From Edolisoma coerulescens (lineage: Eukaryota; Chordata; Aves; Passeriformes; Campephagidae), in assembly GCA_013397115.1 (NCBI GenBank), contig VWZW01006880.1, positions 105,264 to 169,263 of the forward strand: a DNA stretch of 64,000 nucleotides, written 5' to 3'. The position numbers and the translations under genes are program-made. Below are positions 10,203-23,100 of this stretch, piece after piece. The first letter of the stretch is position 1, and every line of letters begins with the position of its first letter. The notes below the pieces were generated by a model. The model saw only the letters and a program-made list of their open reading frames with translations, did no database searches and was not told the origin of the DNA.

Positions 10203-13200
10203 CTAGATGTTCAGGTGGAAGCTGGGAGCTGGAGGCTTCTCCTCATGCGCCGGCAGCGGTTTGGGCTTGGACAGAGATGGTTGGTGGCACGTGGGGTCTG
10301 TCAGGGGAGGGTAGTACTGCCTGTAGCACAGGTACGCGAGCACCAAGCCCATCGCTGAGCCAACCAACACATCTGTGGGCGAGACCAGAGCAGAGTTAAT
10401 GGCCCTTCACCCTCCCAAGCCTCGTGATGGAATTCCCCAGCAGCAGCTTTTCTGCTGGATCCATAACCTGGCTTGGCTGTAAACCCAAGCTTGGTATTTA
10501 TTTCAGAAACACAGAAAAAGGCAGCAGTTCCCTGCAGGTGGCACCAAAATTGCCACTGGAGGAGTAAAAAAATAAACAACCCAAGTTGCTGTTGGGGGCT
10601 CTGAACACCTCTGTGGCACCACAGCCCCCCGTGCCTGGAGTGCCCCGTGCAGGAGCACTGGCAGACGCTGACCCACCTTCCCAGTGGTGCTTGTAGTCGC
10701 AGGTGCGGGACACGGCGATGAGGGTGGCCAGGAAGAGCGGGAGGAGGAAGGCACAGAAGCGCAGGGCCCGGCCCCCCCGGCCCGGGACAAAGCTCTGCAG
10801 CTTCCCTGCCAGGTAGAAGGCTGAGAAGGCAAGACCAGCAAAGGCAACTGGAAGAGAACAGAACAATGTCGGTTCAGAGCAGCTCCAGGCTTTGCAGCCA
10901 GACCCTCACCTCTGCTGCTGCAGTGGAAGGGCTGTGAGAGGCATCTGTCCTGTCCCTGTGAGCCAAGGGAAGTACTGGCTGGGGTGAGGGATCATCTGGG
11001 AGCGATAGATCCCAGGAGCTGGTACCTGGCACACATCCCTCCTCCCGGGGTTACAGACAGCTTTGCACCACGTTTCTCACCCCATTGCTTTGCAGAGGGA
11101 AACCTGAGTCCCCTGACCAGGTAAACGAATGCAGCCAAAGCTGTGGGGTGCAGGAAAGCAAATCCAAGCTGCCCTCCCCGCCACGGGTCCTGCTGCCCAC
11201 GGCTCGCTGCCCAGAGGACACTCACAGGAAGCGTGCCCGCTGGGGAAGCTTTTCCGCCCCTCGGTCACTCTGCGGCCGTCCCCCGAGCACACCAGCTCCG
11301 CGTTGGCTCGCCCGTCCGGGAAGCAGCGGTGAAAGAAGTCGGGCCGTGGCCTGGGACAGGGAGGTGAAGCTCAGGGCCCCCAGGCAGGGGCACTGCCAGC
11401 ACCCGCGGAGCTGCCCGTGCCAATGCGATCCTGCGCAGCGGGAGCCTAAACGAGCCCCTCTGAGTGATGGACAGACAGCAGCTCCCCAGTGTTTTTCTAA
11501 TGCTGAATTGTCTTCACAGCCAGAACAAACCACATTCTTTCCAGGCTGAGCATGTCCAAGTTCAGCTCGTGGCCCTGATCTGGCTATGGCAGACCTGCCT
11601 CCCCTGCCCTCCCCGCACGGCGCAGCCGGGAACCAGCCAGTCCTCACCTCCCCACAACGAGCTTCAGGGCATTCGTAAAAACCCCGTTCAGGGCAAGAGC
11701 AAGGCTGGCAGCTGGGAGGGAGCAAAAGGGTCACATCGGCATCGTCCCCACCTGAAAGTGCAGCACACTCAGGCACGGGCAGGGCTCAAGCTGCCCTTCT
11801 CTGGGACAAGGAGGGGCTCACCAAGGCAGGCTTCCCGCGTGTCCTCGCGGTCGGCGCTCATGCACAGCCTCGCCAGGATGATGAGCAACAAGGGAGACAG
11901 AAATGCGATGAACTGCACAAAACGGAGAATTTCAGGTGTCAGTGAAGCAGGTTTAAGCTCTCACCAGAACACAGCAGCAGTTACTCAAGAAGACTCCAGG
12001 TACACTTCCCCTCCCCAAAGCCACGCAGCGACCTGTCCTCTCCAATCACTGCGGTTCCATCAGAACACAATCCCCACCAGCTGGATTTGCAGCAGGCCCT
12101 GCTCAGCCCAGCATATCCTCTGGTTCTCAGAGAGCTCTTCTGGCACAGAGTGCTGCTCTGGCCACAGCACCTCAGCTCTCCCCTCCCTGCAAGCCCCAGC
12201 GTTAGCACTCTGTCAGCAGCACCCGCGCTCCGTCAGCAAAACCCCAGGAGCTGCTGATTCAGAGCAACCAGTTATCATCATCCCCATCTCAGCCCTGGGG
12301 GATTTCACCCTGGGACAGCCACGCCACAGCTGCCAGGCTCCCACGGAGTCTGTTCCCACCTGAACTCTGGCACATGTCCTGCTTTACACTGCCTGCTCCA
12401 AAAGCTATCCCGAGGTTTTGTCCTTAATGTTTAGTGGCCACCTCTTGCAGAAAATCCCACCTGCCACAGCCCCTCACCTCACACCTGTGCCAGAGGAAGC
12501 CAATCCCTCTGGCACACTGCTGTCTCCTGGAAATCCAACACAGAGTTAGTCAAACTCTTCTAACCAAGCCTGGAGCCCTTAGGAAAACATTTGACAATAA
12601 AATGATAATAAATCTCTGCTAAAAATAGCTGCTTGCAAGGAAAACATTCCCTGATAGCGAGAGCTACGCTATCTTCCACGCGCCTGGTAATTCAGACGTG
12701 GAATGGATTATGGACAACAGTGCAAAGTCCCCACTATCTTATAAACTTCAAATCCCAAAGGCAACCCTACATGGTAAAGCCTCAAAATACGACAAAAATC
12801 ACTGTAAGTTCAGCCTGGTTGGTACTAATTTCACAGGATGGGTACTAAGGGACCACTGGGGACCATCAAGTCCAACCCTCTGCTCGGGTCCTCAGAGCAC
12901 ATCACCCAGGCTTGTGTCCAGATGGATTTTGAGTATCTCCAGGTAAGGAGACTCCCACTGTCTGGGCAGCCTGTGTCAGTGCTCAGCCACCCACACAGGA
13001 AAGTTCTCCCTCGTGTTGAGGTGGAAATCCCCATGTTCCAGCCTGTGCCTCTCGCCCCATGGAGCAGAGCCTGGCTCCATCCTCACAGCCCCTCCCCTCA
13101 GCTATTTATCCTCATGGATACGAAATCCTGCACTTTCAGCGCCGTGCACTAGGAGCTGCAGGTATTGCAGCACAAGCCTTCAGCCAGCAGCTTTGCTTTA

Positions 13201-13531
13201 AAAGGAGAGCTTGTAATTTGAGAATGAATCAAAGCAAATGCAGGAAACACTGGCACAGGCTGCCCAGAGAAGCTGCGGATGCCCCATCCCTGGAACTGCT
13301 CACAGCCAGGTTGCCAAGGGCTTGGTCTGGTGGAAGAGGGGCATCCCCCGTAGCGGGAGGCACGAAACGATCTTTTACGGTCCCTTCCGACCCAAACCAC
13401 TCCACGGACCCACTGAACTTACAAACATGAGGACTGTGGGAACGTGGTCCACTTCCACGTAGGGGTTTTTGTAGCGCCACATCTCCTCGGGCTGCACCAC
13501 GCGCTGGAAGGGCGGCAGGAGCTCCATGATC
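10203..13531 (-). CDS. PLPP5: Phospholipid phosphatase 5, exon 1 missing in a gap
   Basis: PAP2-superfamily integral membrane phosphatase that dephosphorylates lipid phosphates such as phosphatidic acid, lysophosphatidic acid and diacylglycerol pyrophosphate (known of the family). Exons in transcript order: 13423-13531, 11822-11912, 11648-11711, 11226-11350, 10677-10847 and 10203-10372 (TAG). They give 242 codons plus the end of one split codon; human PLPP5 has about 264. The catalytic motifs are intact: C1 KLVVGRPRPDFF (KxxxxxxRP), C2 FPSGHAS and C3 SRTCDYKHHWED (SRxxxxxHxxxD), with hydrophobic segments between them. The first visible exon reads ELLPPFQRVVQPEEMW. It starts with the last base of a split codon, so exon 1 with the start codon must lie upstream, in or beside the gap at 13555-13575. 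Confidence 0.95.
12832..13105 (+). repeat. CR1 LINE fragment in PLPP5 intron 2
   Basis: Diverged CR1 in plus orientation: GGGACCACTGGGGACCATCAAGTCCAACCC, given here by its ends GGGACCACTGGGG and AAGTCCAACCC, then a TGTCCAGATGGATTTTGAGT and CTCCAGGTAAGGAGACTCCC segment and TCTGGGCAGCCTGTGTCAGT. The subfamily differs from the copy at 13240. Confidence 0.85.
13240..13403 (-). repeat. CR1 LINE fragment flush with a PLPP5 exon
   Basis: CR1 in minus orientation, read on the plus strand as CACTGGCACAGGCTGCCCAG, ATGCCCCATCCCTGGAACTG and GGTCCCTTCCGACCCAAACC. It ends about 20 bases from the splice donor of the PLPP5 exon at 13423, so it occupies nearly all of the exon-proximal intron. Confidence 0.88.
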
Positions 13532-13554
13532 CTGGAAGGAGAGACGCAAATGAG

Positions 13555-13575
13555 NNNNNNNNNNNNNNNNNNNNN
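13555..13575. other. Assembly gap (N run) at the PLPP5 first exon
   Basis: Twenty-one N. The visible flanks contain no PLPP5 start codon, so the real missing sequence must be longer than 21 bases if it holds exon 1; the gap length is probably nominal. Confidence 0.95.
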
Positions 13576-13690
13576 CCCGCGGGGCCGCCGGGGCGGGGCG
13601 AGCGCAGCCTCCGCGCCCGGCCCGGAGGAGGGACCCGCAGCCGGAGCCCCGTTATCCCCCCGCCCCGCCCCGACGCGGAACTGACTCATC
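13576..13690 (-). promoter_or_regulatory. PLPP5: PLPP5 promoter-proximal GC island
   Basis: A very GC-rich block with overlapping Sp1-type GC boxes (CCCCGCCCCGCCCCG around 13658-13672) lies immediately upstream (minus strand) of the missing exon 1. No TATA box is seen. It abuts the NSD3 polyadenylation site. Confidence 0.55.
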
Positions 13691-13714
13691 TCAGCCTTGG
13701 AACATTCAGAACGA

Positions 13715-13720
13715 TTTATT
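13715..13720 (-). terminator. NSD3: NSD3 distal polyadenylation hexamer AATAAA
   Basis: TTTATT on the plus strand, AATAAA on the minus strand. It is the last canonical signal before the PLPP5 GC island. A second AATAAA at 14823-14828 would give a 3'UTR about 1.1 kb shorter. Confidence 0.6.
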
Positions 13721-13796
13721 GAAGTCAACCTCAAGCAAAAATTTCAGATCAGTGGAATGTCATTAAAAACCTTTCCAAAGGAATCCTCACGGAAAA

Positions 13797-13935
13797 GCAA
13801 AAAAAAAACAAAAAAAAAACCAAAACCAAACCAAAACCCCCCCCAAACAGACAAACCAAAAAACCAAACCAAAACAAAAAATAAAACCCCGCATCTGAAT
13901 TCCAGAGTATTTGTAAAATAAAATAAAAAAAAAAA
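13797..13935. repeat. Low-complexity A/C-rich tract
   Basis: Runs of A with interspersed C (AAAACCAAACCAAAACC and an eight-C run). In the NSD3 transcript this is U/G-rich, 80-220 bases upstream of the distal cleavage site. Confidence 0.85.
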
Positions 13936-16805
13936 GGCAACATCTCAGTAAATAGAATGTACAAAAATTATATGTTCTACCATCACACACAGTCAGTAAG
14001 AAGCTAAAATATTACAGGCAAGTCTCAATACGCTCTACCTAGAGGACAGGAGCTATCTATGTACAGGGAACCAGCTTTACAGGCTTCACACTATGCAAGA
14101 GGACAGAGGCCAACACAAACCCCCCAAAATATTGGATATCTCAAAGTCTATGCGGCAACATCAAGTCATGGTACAGTAATGCCCCGTGGAATCAGACACT
14201 CCTCGTTAGTGTCAGGGCTGCGTCAGCGTCCAAAAACTCTTCGATACCGACTTGGGTGAATATCGATGCTTTGCTATTAAAGACTCGAGTGATTTCGTTA
14301 AAATAACATTTCACAGAATCTACAAAGTTTGTTACAGATAAACAAAGTCTACAGAAATAACGACTCTACAAAGGTCCATCTTACAGAGCACGTGGGGATG
14401 GAGACGGATCCGCGGGGATGGATCTGTGTTGTGCAACATCACTCGCGTGGAGACCAACGGGTTGGGGTCCTCCCAGCACCCCGAAAGCAAAGCCCCAACC
14501 ACCCCGACCCCCCGCTCAAACGGGACACGACCACCCCGGGGGCTGCGGCCACGCCGTCGGCTTGTGGGAAAAGGGACACCAGAAATGAGATACGGATCTG
14601 CCCGGGAACAGGGAGCGCAGGGGTTCATCCAGTCTGTTTGTGACCCAAAAGCGAGAGAGAACTGCGAGGTGGGGGGCTCCCACAGACCCCACACAGCCGG
14701 GATCTCCAGAGGGACCCCAGGCAGCCGCCTGCCCCTGGAGCTGGCGGTGGCACAGGGAGGGCACAGCCCGGGGGAACAGGGAGCGGTGGATGGCTTTGGC
14801 AAATTCATACATGATTTCCCTTTTTATTCACATTAATCACAGAAATCCCCTACACAAAGCACAGTCCCAGCTCCCGATCTCCCACTCTGGAGCAGCGAGA
14901 CCCCTCCCAGGGGAACACAGACCTGAGCTGCTCACTCAGAAACACAGCGTCACAGGGAACAGCTTTTCTTTCCTTCCCCTTTTGCCTTTTGTTTTTTTCT
15001 CCTTTTTCCCTCCGAACAACACTGGGAATACATCCAACGTGTAGGAGTGTATCGTAAGTGCAAATGTTTTTGCTACACAAAGAGAAGCGGTGGGGAAAGC
15101 TGAGGGGCATGGGAAGCAAAGGACAGCATTGCTCCAAGGTCGCCGTCTCCCACGCGACGCCCGGGGAACGCACACCTCCGAGACGGCTGCTTCCAAACCC
15201 TCCCGTCTGCCACGGATCCACTGTACAGCGGGAGCAGGAAGGAACTTGGGGGAAGTCAAGGACATTTTCAATGCAGTATACAAAAAAATCATGTATAAAT
15301 AAAAAAAGCTGTAAAAGGAACTGCAGAGCTTCAAGTACATTAAACCCTGAATTCAATGAGGCAGAGGTTTCCATGTTAAAGTGACTTCTCCGTACCAGCG
15401 TCGGACACCCCCATCCCACCCTCCCCCCTCCCCACCCACATAATTCTGTAAAGTTTCAATATATACAGATTTTATGCTCATTGATAATTATGTCTAGTAA
15501 TTGTGTCTTTCCCATTCTGTCCTGAAATTAAGATAAAAGAAGGGTTATTTTAGAAGAAAGGCCAAAAATCCACATTCCAGCCCTATCACTCCATTTGAAC
15601 TGATTCTCCAAGACCATGTGGTGACCAGAGAAGGTGATTTGCCCACAAAATTTCCTTCCTGAGCTGCAAACGCCTTCAACAGTCTACGGACAGGACAAGT
15701 CTATACAATACTCTGACAGCTACAGCAGCCAATGCTTGCACCACGTGTTCAGGGATGGTGGAACCAGCCTCTGCACCACTGCAATCACAGAACCACGGAA
15801 TTCCTGCTCCTAGACTCATCTGGCCACGGGCTGCAGGACGCCTGCACGGTGCTCAGGGGCAGCTGCAGAGGAAAAGCTCCAGTAAAGCACAAATCCTGCC
15901 CTGGGCAGGGCAGCTCAGGCACTGCCCAGGTGCCAGAGCTGGAGGCAGGAGGTCACCAGAAGTGTGGGGCCACCCCAAAAATTTAACACAAAAGTAAAGG
16001 AAAAACGTGCTGGTGTGTTCCCATGAAGGAACAACAATGTGCTGGGACAGCACACTGCAGTTCTCCACCAAAATCACCAGTTCTGTGGATTTCCTCTAGG
16101 TCTCAGCATGAAATGACCAAACTATCCAAGATTCCTTGTTTTGGAGCCCACAAATTAATTCAGCAGCTGCCTCCCGCTCTGCTGAAGCCAATCCATCAGA
16201 ACAGCCGTGGAATCTTTTCCTTACAAAGGACCTGCACTAAGGAACTACATTCTGGTTACTCAGTTTACAAAGACATGATTAAAGTGTGCATTTTAACATC
16301 TGAGTCTGGCACTCAGAACGGCCCCTCCAGCCACCAAGATCCTCTGAACTGGCCTCTTCTCATCTAACAACGTTAAAGCTTTTTGAAAGATTCACCTTCT
16401 CTTCAGTTCAGAGTTTGGTTCACAAACTGAACAACCTCACAAACCACCTCCTGTTTCCCCTTCCCAGTCCAAGCCCACCTGTTGGCTGCTAGGAATCATT
16501 TTTTGGTGGGAAAAAAAGCATCTCTAAGAAGTCTGAACACAAAGTGAACCAAGATATCGAGCGGCACAGGAGGAGCCTCCATCACAGCATTCCAGAAGTT
16601 TTAAGCCTTCTGTGCCCTCCCTGTGTCCTGTGCCCTGGCACAGCATTGTGGCACAGCCCAGGTGGCCACTGACAGTCTGTGGCTCCCTTCCAAGGCTCCC
16701 AAGGTGTCCTGGTGCTGCCACACCACGTCCCTCTGCCGTCACGGCCACAGAACGAACGGAGCAGGTCGGGGCACTGGCACAGCAGCACGGTATCAACAAC
16801 ATATC

Positions 16806-16836
16806 TGATATATATATATATATATATAAATATATC
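16806..16836. repeat. (AT)n microsatellite with adjacent palindrome
   Basis: Alternating TA of about 22 bases followed by AAATATATCAGCTGATAT; ATATCAGCTGATAT is a perfect 14-base palindrome just downstream. It lies in the NSD3 3'UTR. Confidence 0.85.
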
Positions 16837-18944
16837 AGCTGATATCTGCAATATCAGACTGCTCTGACTTCCCAAGAGAAAAATCACTGAACATTATCCA
16901 GCCTAATAAATAATATAAAGTGAACACCTCAGGCCCTGCAGATGTGGTAGCAAGAGCTGTGTTTGGAATTTCTGAGAAGGTTAAACATCCTCAATAAGAG
17001 CTTAAAAAGAGACATTTCTCACACAAAACCTTAAGAAAAATAAAATCCTTCTTGTAATTTTTTTTTTCTTTAAAAACACCAGAATCCAGCACTGCTTTCC
17101 AGCAGGGTTAGTGTCGGACCCTCACTGGAGCATAGCCCACAGCAGGAAGTGCTTTAGGGACCCCAAGAGCTGCTGGCCCAGGAGTGCCCTGGACACCTGG
17201 GGGTTCTGTCACCCCAGGGAGGGGTGGGCAGGGGCCCTGGGCCAAGCCCATGGCACAGCAGCTGCTCAGGGACTGTAGTGTATCTCTCACTCTATCATTG
17301 CACACACAGAGAAACCTCCCCCTGTACATAAATTTGAGGATGAGAAGGACACCAGGCAGAGGCAAGACACGTTCTAAATTCCACACAGACTTTTTCAGCC
17401 TATTTCCTTGATCTGAGAAGTCTCCGTGCTGTCGTAGGTTGGTGTAAGCAGTTTTACAGAGACAAGGTTCTGAATTCCAAGTTGAACTCAGCCAGATGCC
17501 AGCAACACTTGATTATTTTCAGTACCCACGAGCAAAGGCTGGCAGGGAGCAGCTATTATCAGCACACAAGTCAGAAGCACTCGCTGTACCAGGGCAGGGG
17601 GGGACACACAGTGCTTGGTGAGATCGTGGGCTGGGGGGCAAGAGTCACCAAAACGAGCTCCAGCCTGGGGACAGCAGTGCCCCATGGCTCCTTGCACAGA
17701 AAAATGGAGGAAGATAGATTTTCTAAAGAAAGTCTGGAGCAAGAGCCAACCTAAGCCACTTCGAAAGCCTCGCTGAAGGAGTCTGTCTCTCTGATTAACG
17801 GAGGAAATCCAAGAGAGAACCATCTCCTGAGGCTTCAGCTGGCTGCTGGGATATGGCCCCTTGCCCAGACACAAATACCCTGTTCACTGAGAAGTGCTGA
17901 GATGCTCCTCAGCTCCATTAACAATGAAAATTAAAGTCAGAAGATTTCTCTCAACAAAAAAAATCTTAACATTCCATCAAAACCAGCACGCTCATGGGTC
18001 CGGTCCCTCCCGTGCCCAAGTCTCCCTGAAGCCCAGGGGAGCCTGAGAAGGCAGGACTGAAGAATCACACTCAGTAACTGCCACCGAACCAGTGCAGATG
18101 TGGCAGATGATGAACCCACTGGCAGGACTGACTCCAGCTCTGACTGAGGCTGGGAGCCTCGCCTGCCTGGGAAGGGCTTCCACAATAGGTGGGATAAAGA
18201 AATGACTGTGCAATTCAACTCTGAATTTCCATCTGTCCGCAGACACCCAAGACAGCTCTGGAGCAAGGAACCACCATTTCTTCCCCACTGCCAGACCTTG
18301 TGTGACGAGCACTCCCCAGAAGTCACACACCTGATTTCTCACAGGAAAAGCTTCACAAAAATATTCGTAAGTAAACATGAGAGACAACCTACCTTCTCCA
18401 ATGCCTTTAACAATAAGTACTGGAACAGAGGCATTTCAGAGTCACCTGGTCTGACACCCACACCTGTCTGTTTGGCATCTCAGTGTTACAGAGGGGAGAG
18501 GCTTTGCTCTTTTCATAAACTAGACACAATAGTTACGTTGGCTTCGCTGTTTTTAAAGACACGTTGACTGATCAAAGCCAGATCTTCAATACCCTTTCAA
18601 AATTAAATAAATAAATATGTGGCTATGCTTTGCTTTCTACACTCAAAGAACATTATTTTAAACAGAATATTCTTTTCACTGTCAAAAGGTTTACGGTTTT
18701 CTTCAAAGGCCAACACGTTCCTGGTTTCCAACAGTAAGAGCTGCTGTAGCACATTCAAGGGTAAAAGAAAGACCAAACAATAAAAACCAAACACCACTGC
18801 CTGGTCCTTCTCGCTCAGGTCAATGGTCCCGTTCCAGCTCACACGCGACAGCTCCGAGGGCAGAGCCGAGTGTGGCATCGCAATCTGAGTTCATCGCCTG
18901 CTGCTGCCCCTCTTCTCCCCTCCCGCGTTTGTTTTTAGCCAAAT

Positions 18945-20141
18945 TCACTCCTTTGCCTCTTCCACAGCATTCTGTGCTTCCAATTTGCACTTGATCTTGC
19001 TCCAGTACTCAGGTGCCACAGGAGATTTGGGGTCGTGTGCGGAGCAGCAGAGGCGGCCGTCCAGCGCCGACGGCACCAGGGCTCCCTTCTCGTGCTCCTT
19101 ACAGAAGGAATGGGGGCAGAACTCACAGAAGGAAACGGCAGGATTGCTACAGATGTCGCACTGATGCCATGGACATTCCCACTTTCCTGAGCATGGGAGG
19201 AGAGAGAGAAAAAGGAAGCTGGAATTAGTGCACTTCGGAGACAGCACCGGCCTTTAACCCTCACTCCGTGCTGGAATTGCTCAGATGGATGCAAAGAAAG
19301 TTCAGAAATATCAGCTGCTACTTCTGCTTCTCATGTACAAGAATCTGACTGAATACAGTTCTGTTCTGCATTTTTTAGGCCTCTCTTGGCCCAGAGCATT
19401 ACTGCATGCACAACCAGAGCTTAAAACAGTCAGATATACCCCCTTGGGCATCAAGGCACTGAATGTCCGTGCAAGACCGAGTTTGTTTTGTACACTTTCC
19501 TGATGTGTGAGCACCTCACACTGCCCTGGACACTGCGCTGCTCAGAGGGTACCTCCAAAGGAAGCCTCAGGTCAGCCCCACACATTCTGCTGGCTTTGTC
19601 AGTTTGAACTGTCCTTTGACTCATGCTAGGACACCAAGATGATGCTCATGTTTCAATCAAAATAAGAGGAAGTTTGATTCAAGAACAACACTAAGAAGTA
19701 TGACAAAGCCTCTGCCCACCGGTTCTATTTAGGAACAGTCACCTGATGTACTGCTAAAAGTGAGTGGTATTGTAAAAGCAAATTTGGTGCACTTAGTGCA
19801 CATGAACGCTGCTTTTAATGCATTTAATGTAAATGAACACTGTATTCTATGTACATGAATGCTGCATTTCAGCTCCAACACGGTCTTGCAGCAGGAAGGG
19901 GAAGTTGAGCAGGAGGAGCCACGTGACTGCTCTTACCAAAAGGTGGTTGAGTCAGGTTAAGGCATAGGAGGTGGTATGCTTTGGGACAGTCCTTCTTATC
20001 ACACATGACCAGCTCTCCCCCATCTCCACACTGGAAACAGTTATCTTCATGCATCTGCTTCTGTTCTGTTTTTATTTTCCGTTTCTTCTGCTTTAATTTT
20101 GCATTTTTCACCTTCTCTTCATTTGCTGTTGCAAATGCTGT
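18945..20141 (-). other. NSD3: NSD3 exons encoding the C-terminal PHD / C5HCH module
   Basis: Exon 19937-20141 has a lysine-rich lead (NAKLKQKKRKIKTEQKQ) and PHD sequence CFQCGDGGELVMCDKKDCPK. Exon 18945-19186 continues KWECPWHQCDICSNPAVSFC and EFCPHSFCKEHEKGALVPSA and ends at TGA. The tandem PHD-C5HCH fold reads histone H3 tails in the NSD family. Confidence 0.95.
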
Positions 20142-23100
20142 CTAAGAAGGAGAAAATCACAACACAGAGTCACTTACAAAACCCTGGCATTAAAGTCAAT
20201 TTTGGGTTATTATTTGCATGAGCTCTTCTTAAATGAGATCCATTTAAAATAGTTTTTAAGCTCTAAAATCCAGAAGCGCTCATTCAGATGTTTCTGAATT
20301 AACTTCCCACCAGACACAACAGCATGGCAGGGCACACTATCAAAGCTTTAGAGACTTCCAAGGGTAGAAGGTATTAGATAGGCTAAAGAGGGAAATAAAT
20401 CAAAACCCTCTTTGCCCTACAAAGTTTCTGGATTGGGGAGGAGAAACCTCAGTTTCCCCCACGCACCTTGGGACGCACACCCAGGAAGCCGCTGCAGTTC
20501 TCTGCTCCGCAGTGACACTCGGTCCTGCCATTGCCCAGGCAATCCAGATTGTAATTGAACGTTAACTCCATTCCTGAAATGTAAAGAGAGACAATTCACC
20601 CAGACGGACACTGAGGGAAGACAGGCCTGTGACAATGACACTTCATCAGCATTTGTTACCATAAGGCCCCTGCTAAAACTGGAACCTTAAGTATCATCTC
20701 CATTCCAATGAATGACAGAGTTCCTAAACACTTCACTGGTATTAATAACTTCAAAGAAAAAAACCCATGATTCCAAGTGAGGAACTTGGCCACTGCAAGA
20801 CAAAAGCAAACATGCCAAATAGTGCCATCCTTTTACCTGCAGGAATGTCACAAAGAGCAAACAGTCCAACTCTAATGTCACCATTCACTGTCCACTTCTG
20901 TGTTTCACAGTTTGGGTTACAACTATGGTTCATAAAACGAGAGTAGTTCCCCTTTGGGCCAGCATCTATTATTCGGTCCTTCAAGTAAGAAGACAAAGAT
21001 GTGTTTAGTACTTACAAAGCAAAGAGTGACATTTGCTATCAAACAAGACATAATATTCACCTTGGTTACAGTCAGCATATAGAAATTGGTGACACTGTTC
21101 TCGTGAGCACGTTTGATCCGCAGCCGGCACTCCTCCTCGTCAATCAGCTCCCCAACATACTCATTCACAAATTCACCCTGCAGAAGAAAGGAGAGCAAAC
21201 ATAAATCTGTGCATCTTAATCACGATGATAAAGGGAAGCAGCACAGAAAAAAGCATTTCCTATAAAAAAGGCTCTAATCATCACAAAAAGTGTTAGTTTA
21301 CTGGTCCAGTAGGCACCATGAGAACGCGTGCCCCAGGTACTTGCTGTCCAAGCAATAAACCCACGCAGAATAAAAGGCAGCCCTGCTCCTGCATTCAGTA
21401 CACCAGACAGCTGTCAGGTCTGTAAAACCCTTTCAACTTTCCTGCTTTCTTTCAAAGAGGACAATGTGACAATTGCAAATTTAATAAAATTAACGGCTAA
21501 ATCCATGTTTAGAAGTAGCCCTCCAGGCCAATAGTGTTTTCTAAGGAAAACCAGAAGAGCTGGGACATGATCGACACCTCGATACAAGGAGTCACCAATG
21601 CACTGGGCATTGCTCTGAGCAGCCAGGCAGCTGCTGAGGGCTTAAACCACAATTATTCACTGGAGGTACAGAGTGCAAGGTTTTCACCTAGACCCACCCT
21701 GAGGGCTGTCCCAGCTTTGTCCCGGCTCACTCTACCTTTTTAATGCTCCTTTTGGTCCTGAGGCCCCACCCGCGGCGCTCGGTTTTGATGATCTCGGCGT
21801 CGGGGTAGAGCCTCTTGGTGAAGCACTGGTTCTGGCAGCGCTCCCCGGCCGGGCACACCTGCGGGTGGCACTCGTACTGCAGCATCCTGTTGAGGCACTC
21901 CGACTCCAGCCCGCACGGGTTCTCGTCCGACGGCTTGCAGTTACAGCGGGGAATCTCCGACAGGTCGGCCACCTGGATCTGAACCTTCCCGATCACCTTG
22001 TTGGACTGGGGAACAAGGGGGTAGAACTAAGGATGAGGACAATGCACTGGGAACACAGAGTCAACAACTGACATGAAAAGGCAAAAAACCATATTTTATC
22101 TGTGTTTTACGGTGCTATAAAACAGAACAAGAGATTCGTGGAAAGAACAGCAAAATGATTTACGTGAATTTCTTTGGGCTTCCATTGCTGAAAACCTTGG
22201 TGTAAGTACATAACTTACAATCACTGAGCACTCTGGGTTGGAAGGGACCTTAAAGACCATCCAGTCCCAACCCCTGCCATGGGCAGGGACACCTTCCCTG
22301 GACCAGGTTGCTCCGATCCCCATCCAACCCATCCTTGAACGCTGCCAGGGACCGGGCAGCCACACCTTCTCTAGGCATCCTTACTCATGCATAGGGCAAC
22401 TTCCTCATACACAGAATGAAAATAAAAATGAAAGAGGCTAACTCACTTTAATGTGTTTATAGGGTGGAGGTTTCCTTGAATTCCTTTCAATTTCCAATGC
22501 CTCTTTGCTTTCTCTTTGTGCTTTCAGTTCCTGGAAACGCTTTGCTGCTTCTTCAAGTGCTGTGCAAGGAATTCAGAACAGAAAGCAATCAGCCCCAGCT
22601 GCTGCTAATCAAACATGTACATGAACATGTATCTATTTAAATTATTTTTTTTAAGGCTAGGAACAGAATTCTTTTAACAAAAAGACAAGCTAAAAATTAG
22701 TTACTGCAATTTATCATGAATTTATCATTAGGTACTTTCAGCAGGTACCAAGATACCGAACAATGATCCCATGCAGCAGAGCCCAATCTTAACATTTCCC
22801 CGTTTGTGGAAGCACTGAACTGGCCCACAACAACACACAATGAGTAGGCACTTAAACACATTTTTATCTGCAGTCAAGGGATCAACACAATGCTTGGATT
22901 TCACGTGAACACAGAACACTAGTCACATAATATTCCCATGCAGGTTAAGTGGTGATGGAGACACAAACACGTGGAATTTTTGTCATAAACCACTATAAAC
23001 TTTGTTTGATTTTACCTTTCTTGAAGGTCTTGTTAATACTAGTTTGCCCCTCAGCAAAGCTTTTATCTCCTTCAACATAAGGGAAAACTCTGCCCTGGTG

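Larger units (their letters stand above)
13700..18944 (-). other. NSD3: NSD3 long 3'UTR
   Basis: About 5.2 kb from the NSD3 stop to the polyadenylation signals, without recognisable exons; a 3'UTR of several kilobases is, from memory, also typical of mammalian NSD3. It contains a low-complexity A/C tract at 13797-13935, an AT microsatellite at 16806-16836 and scattered AT-rich elements. I saw no coding sequence and no CR1 of appreciable length. Whether the whole interval is transcribed needs RNA evidence. Confidence 0.65.

Noticed and set aside
11464..12363. 299-codon plus-strand ORF in PLPP5
   Set aside because: It runs across introns and antisense to two real PLPP5 exons; no coding features of its own.
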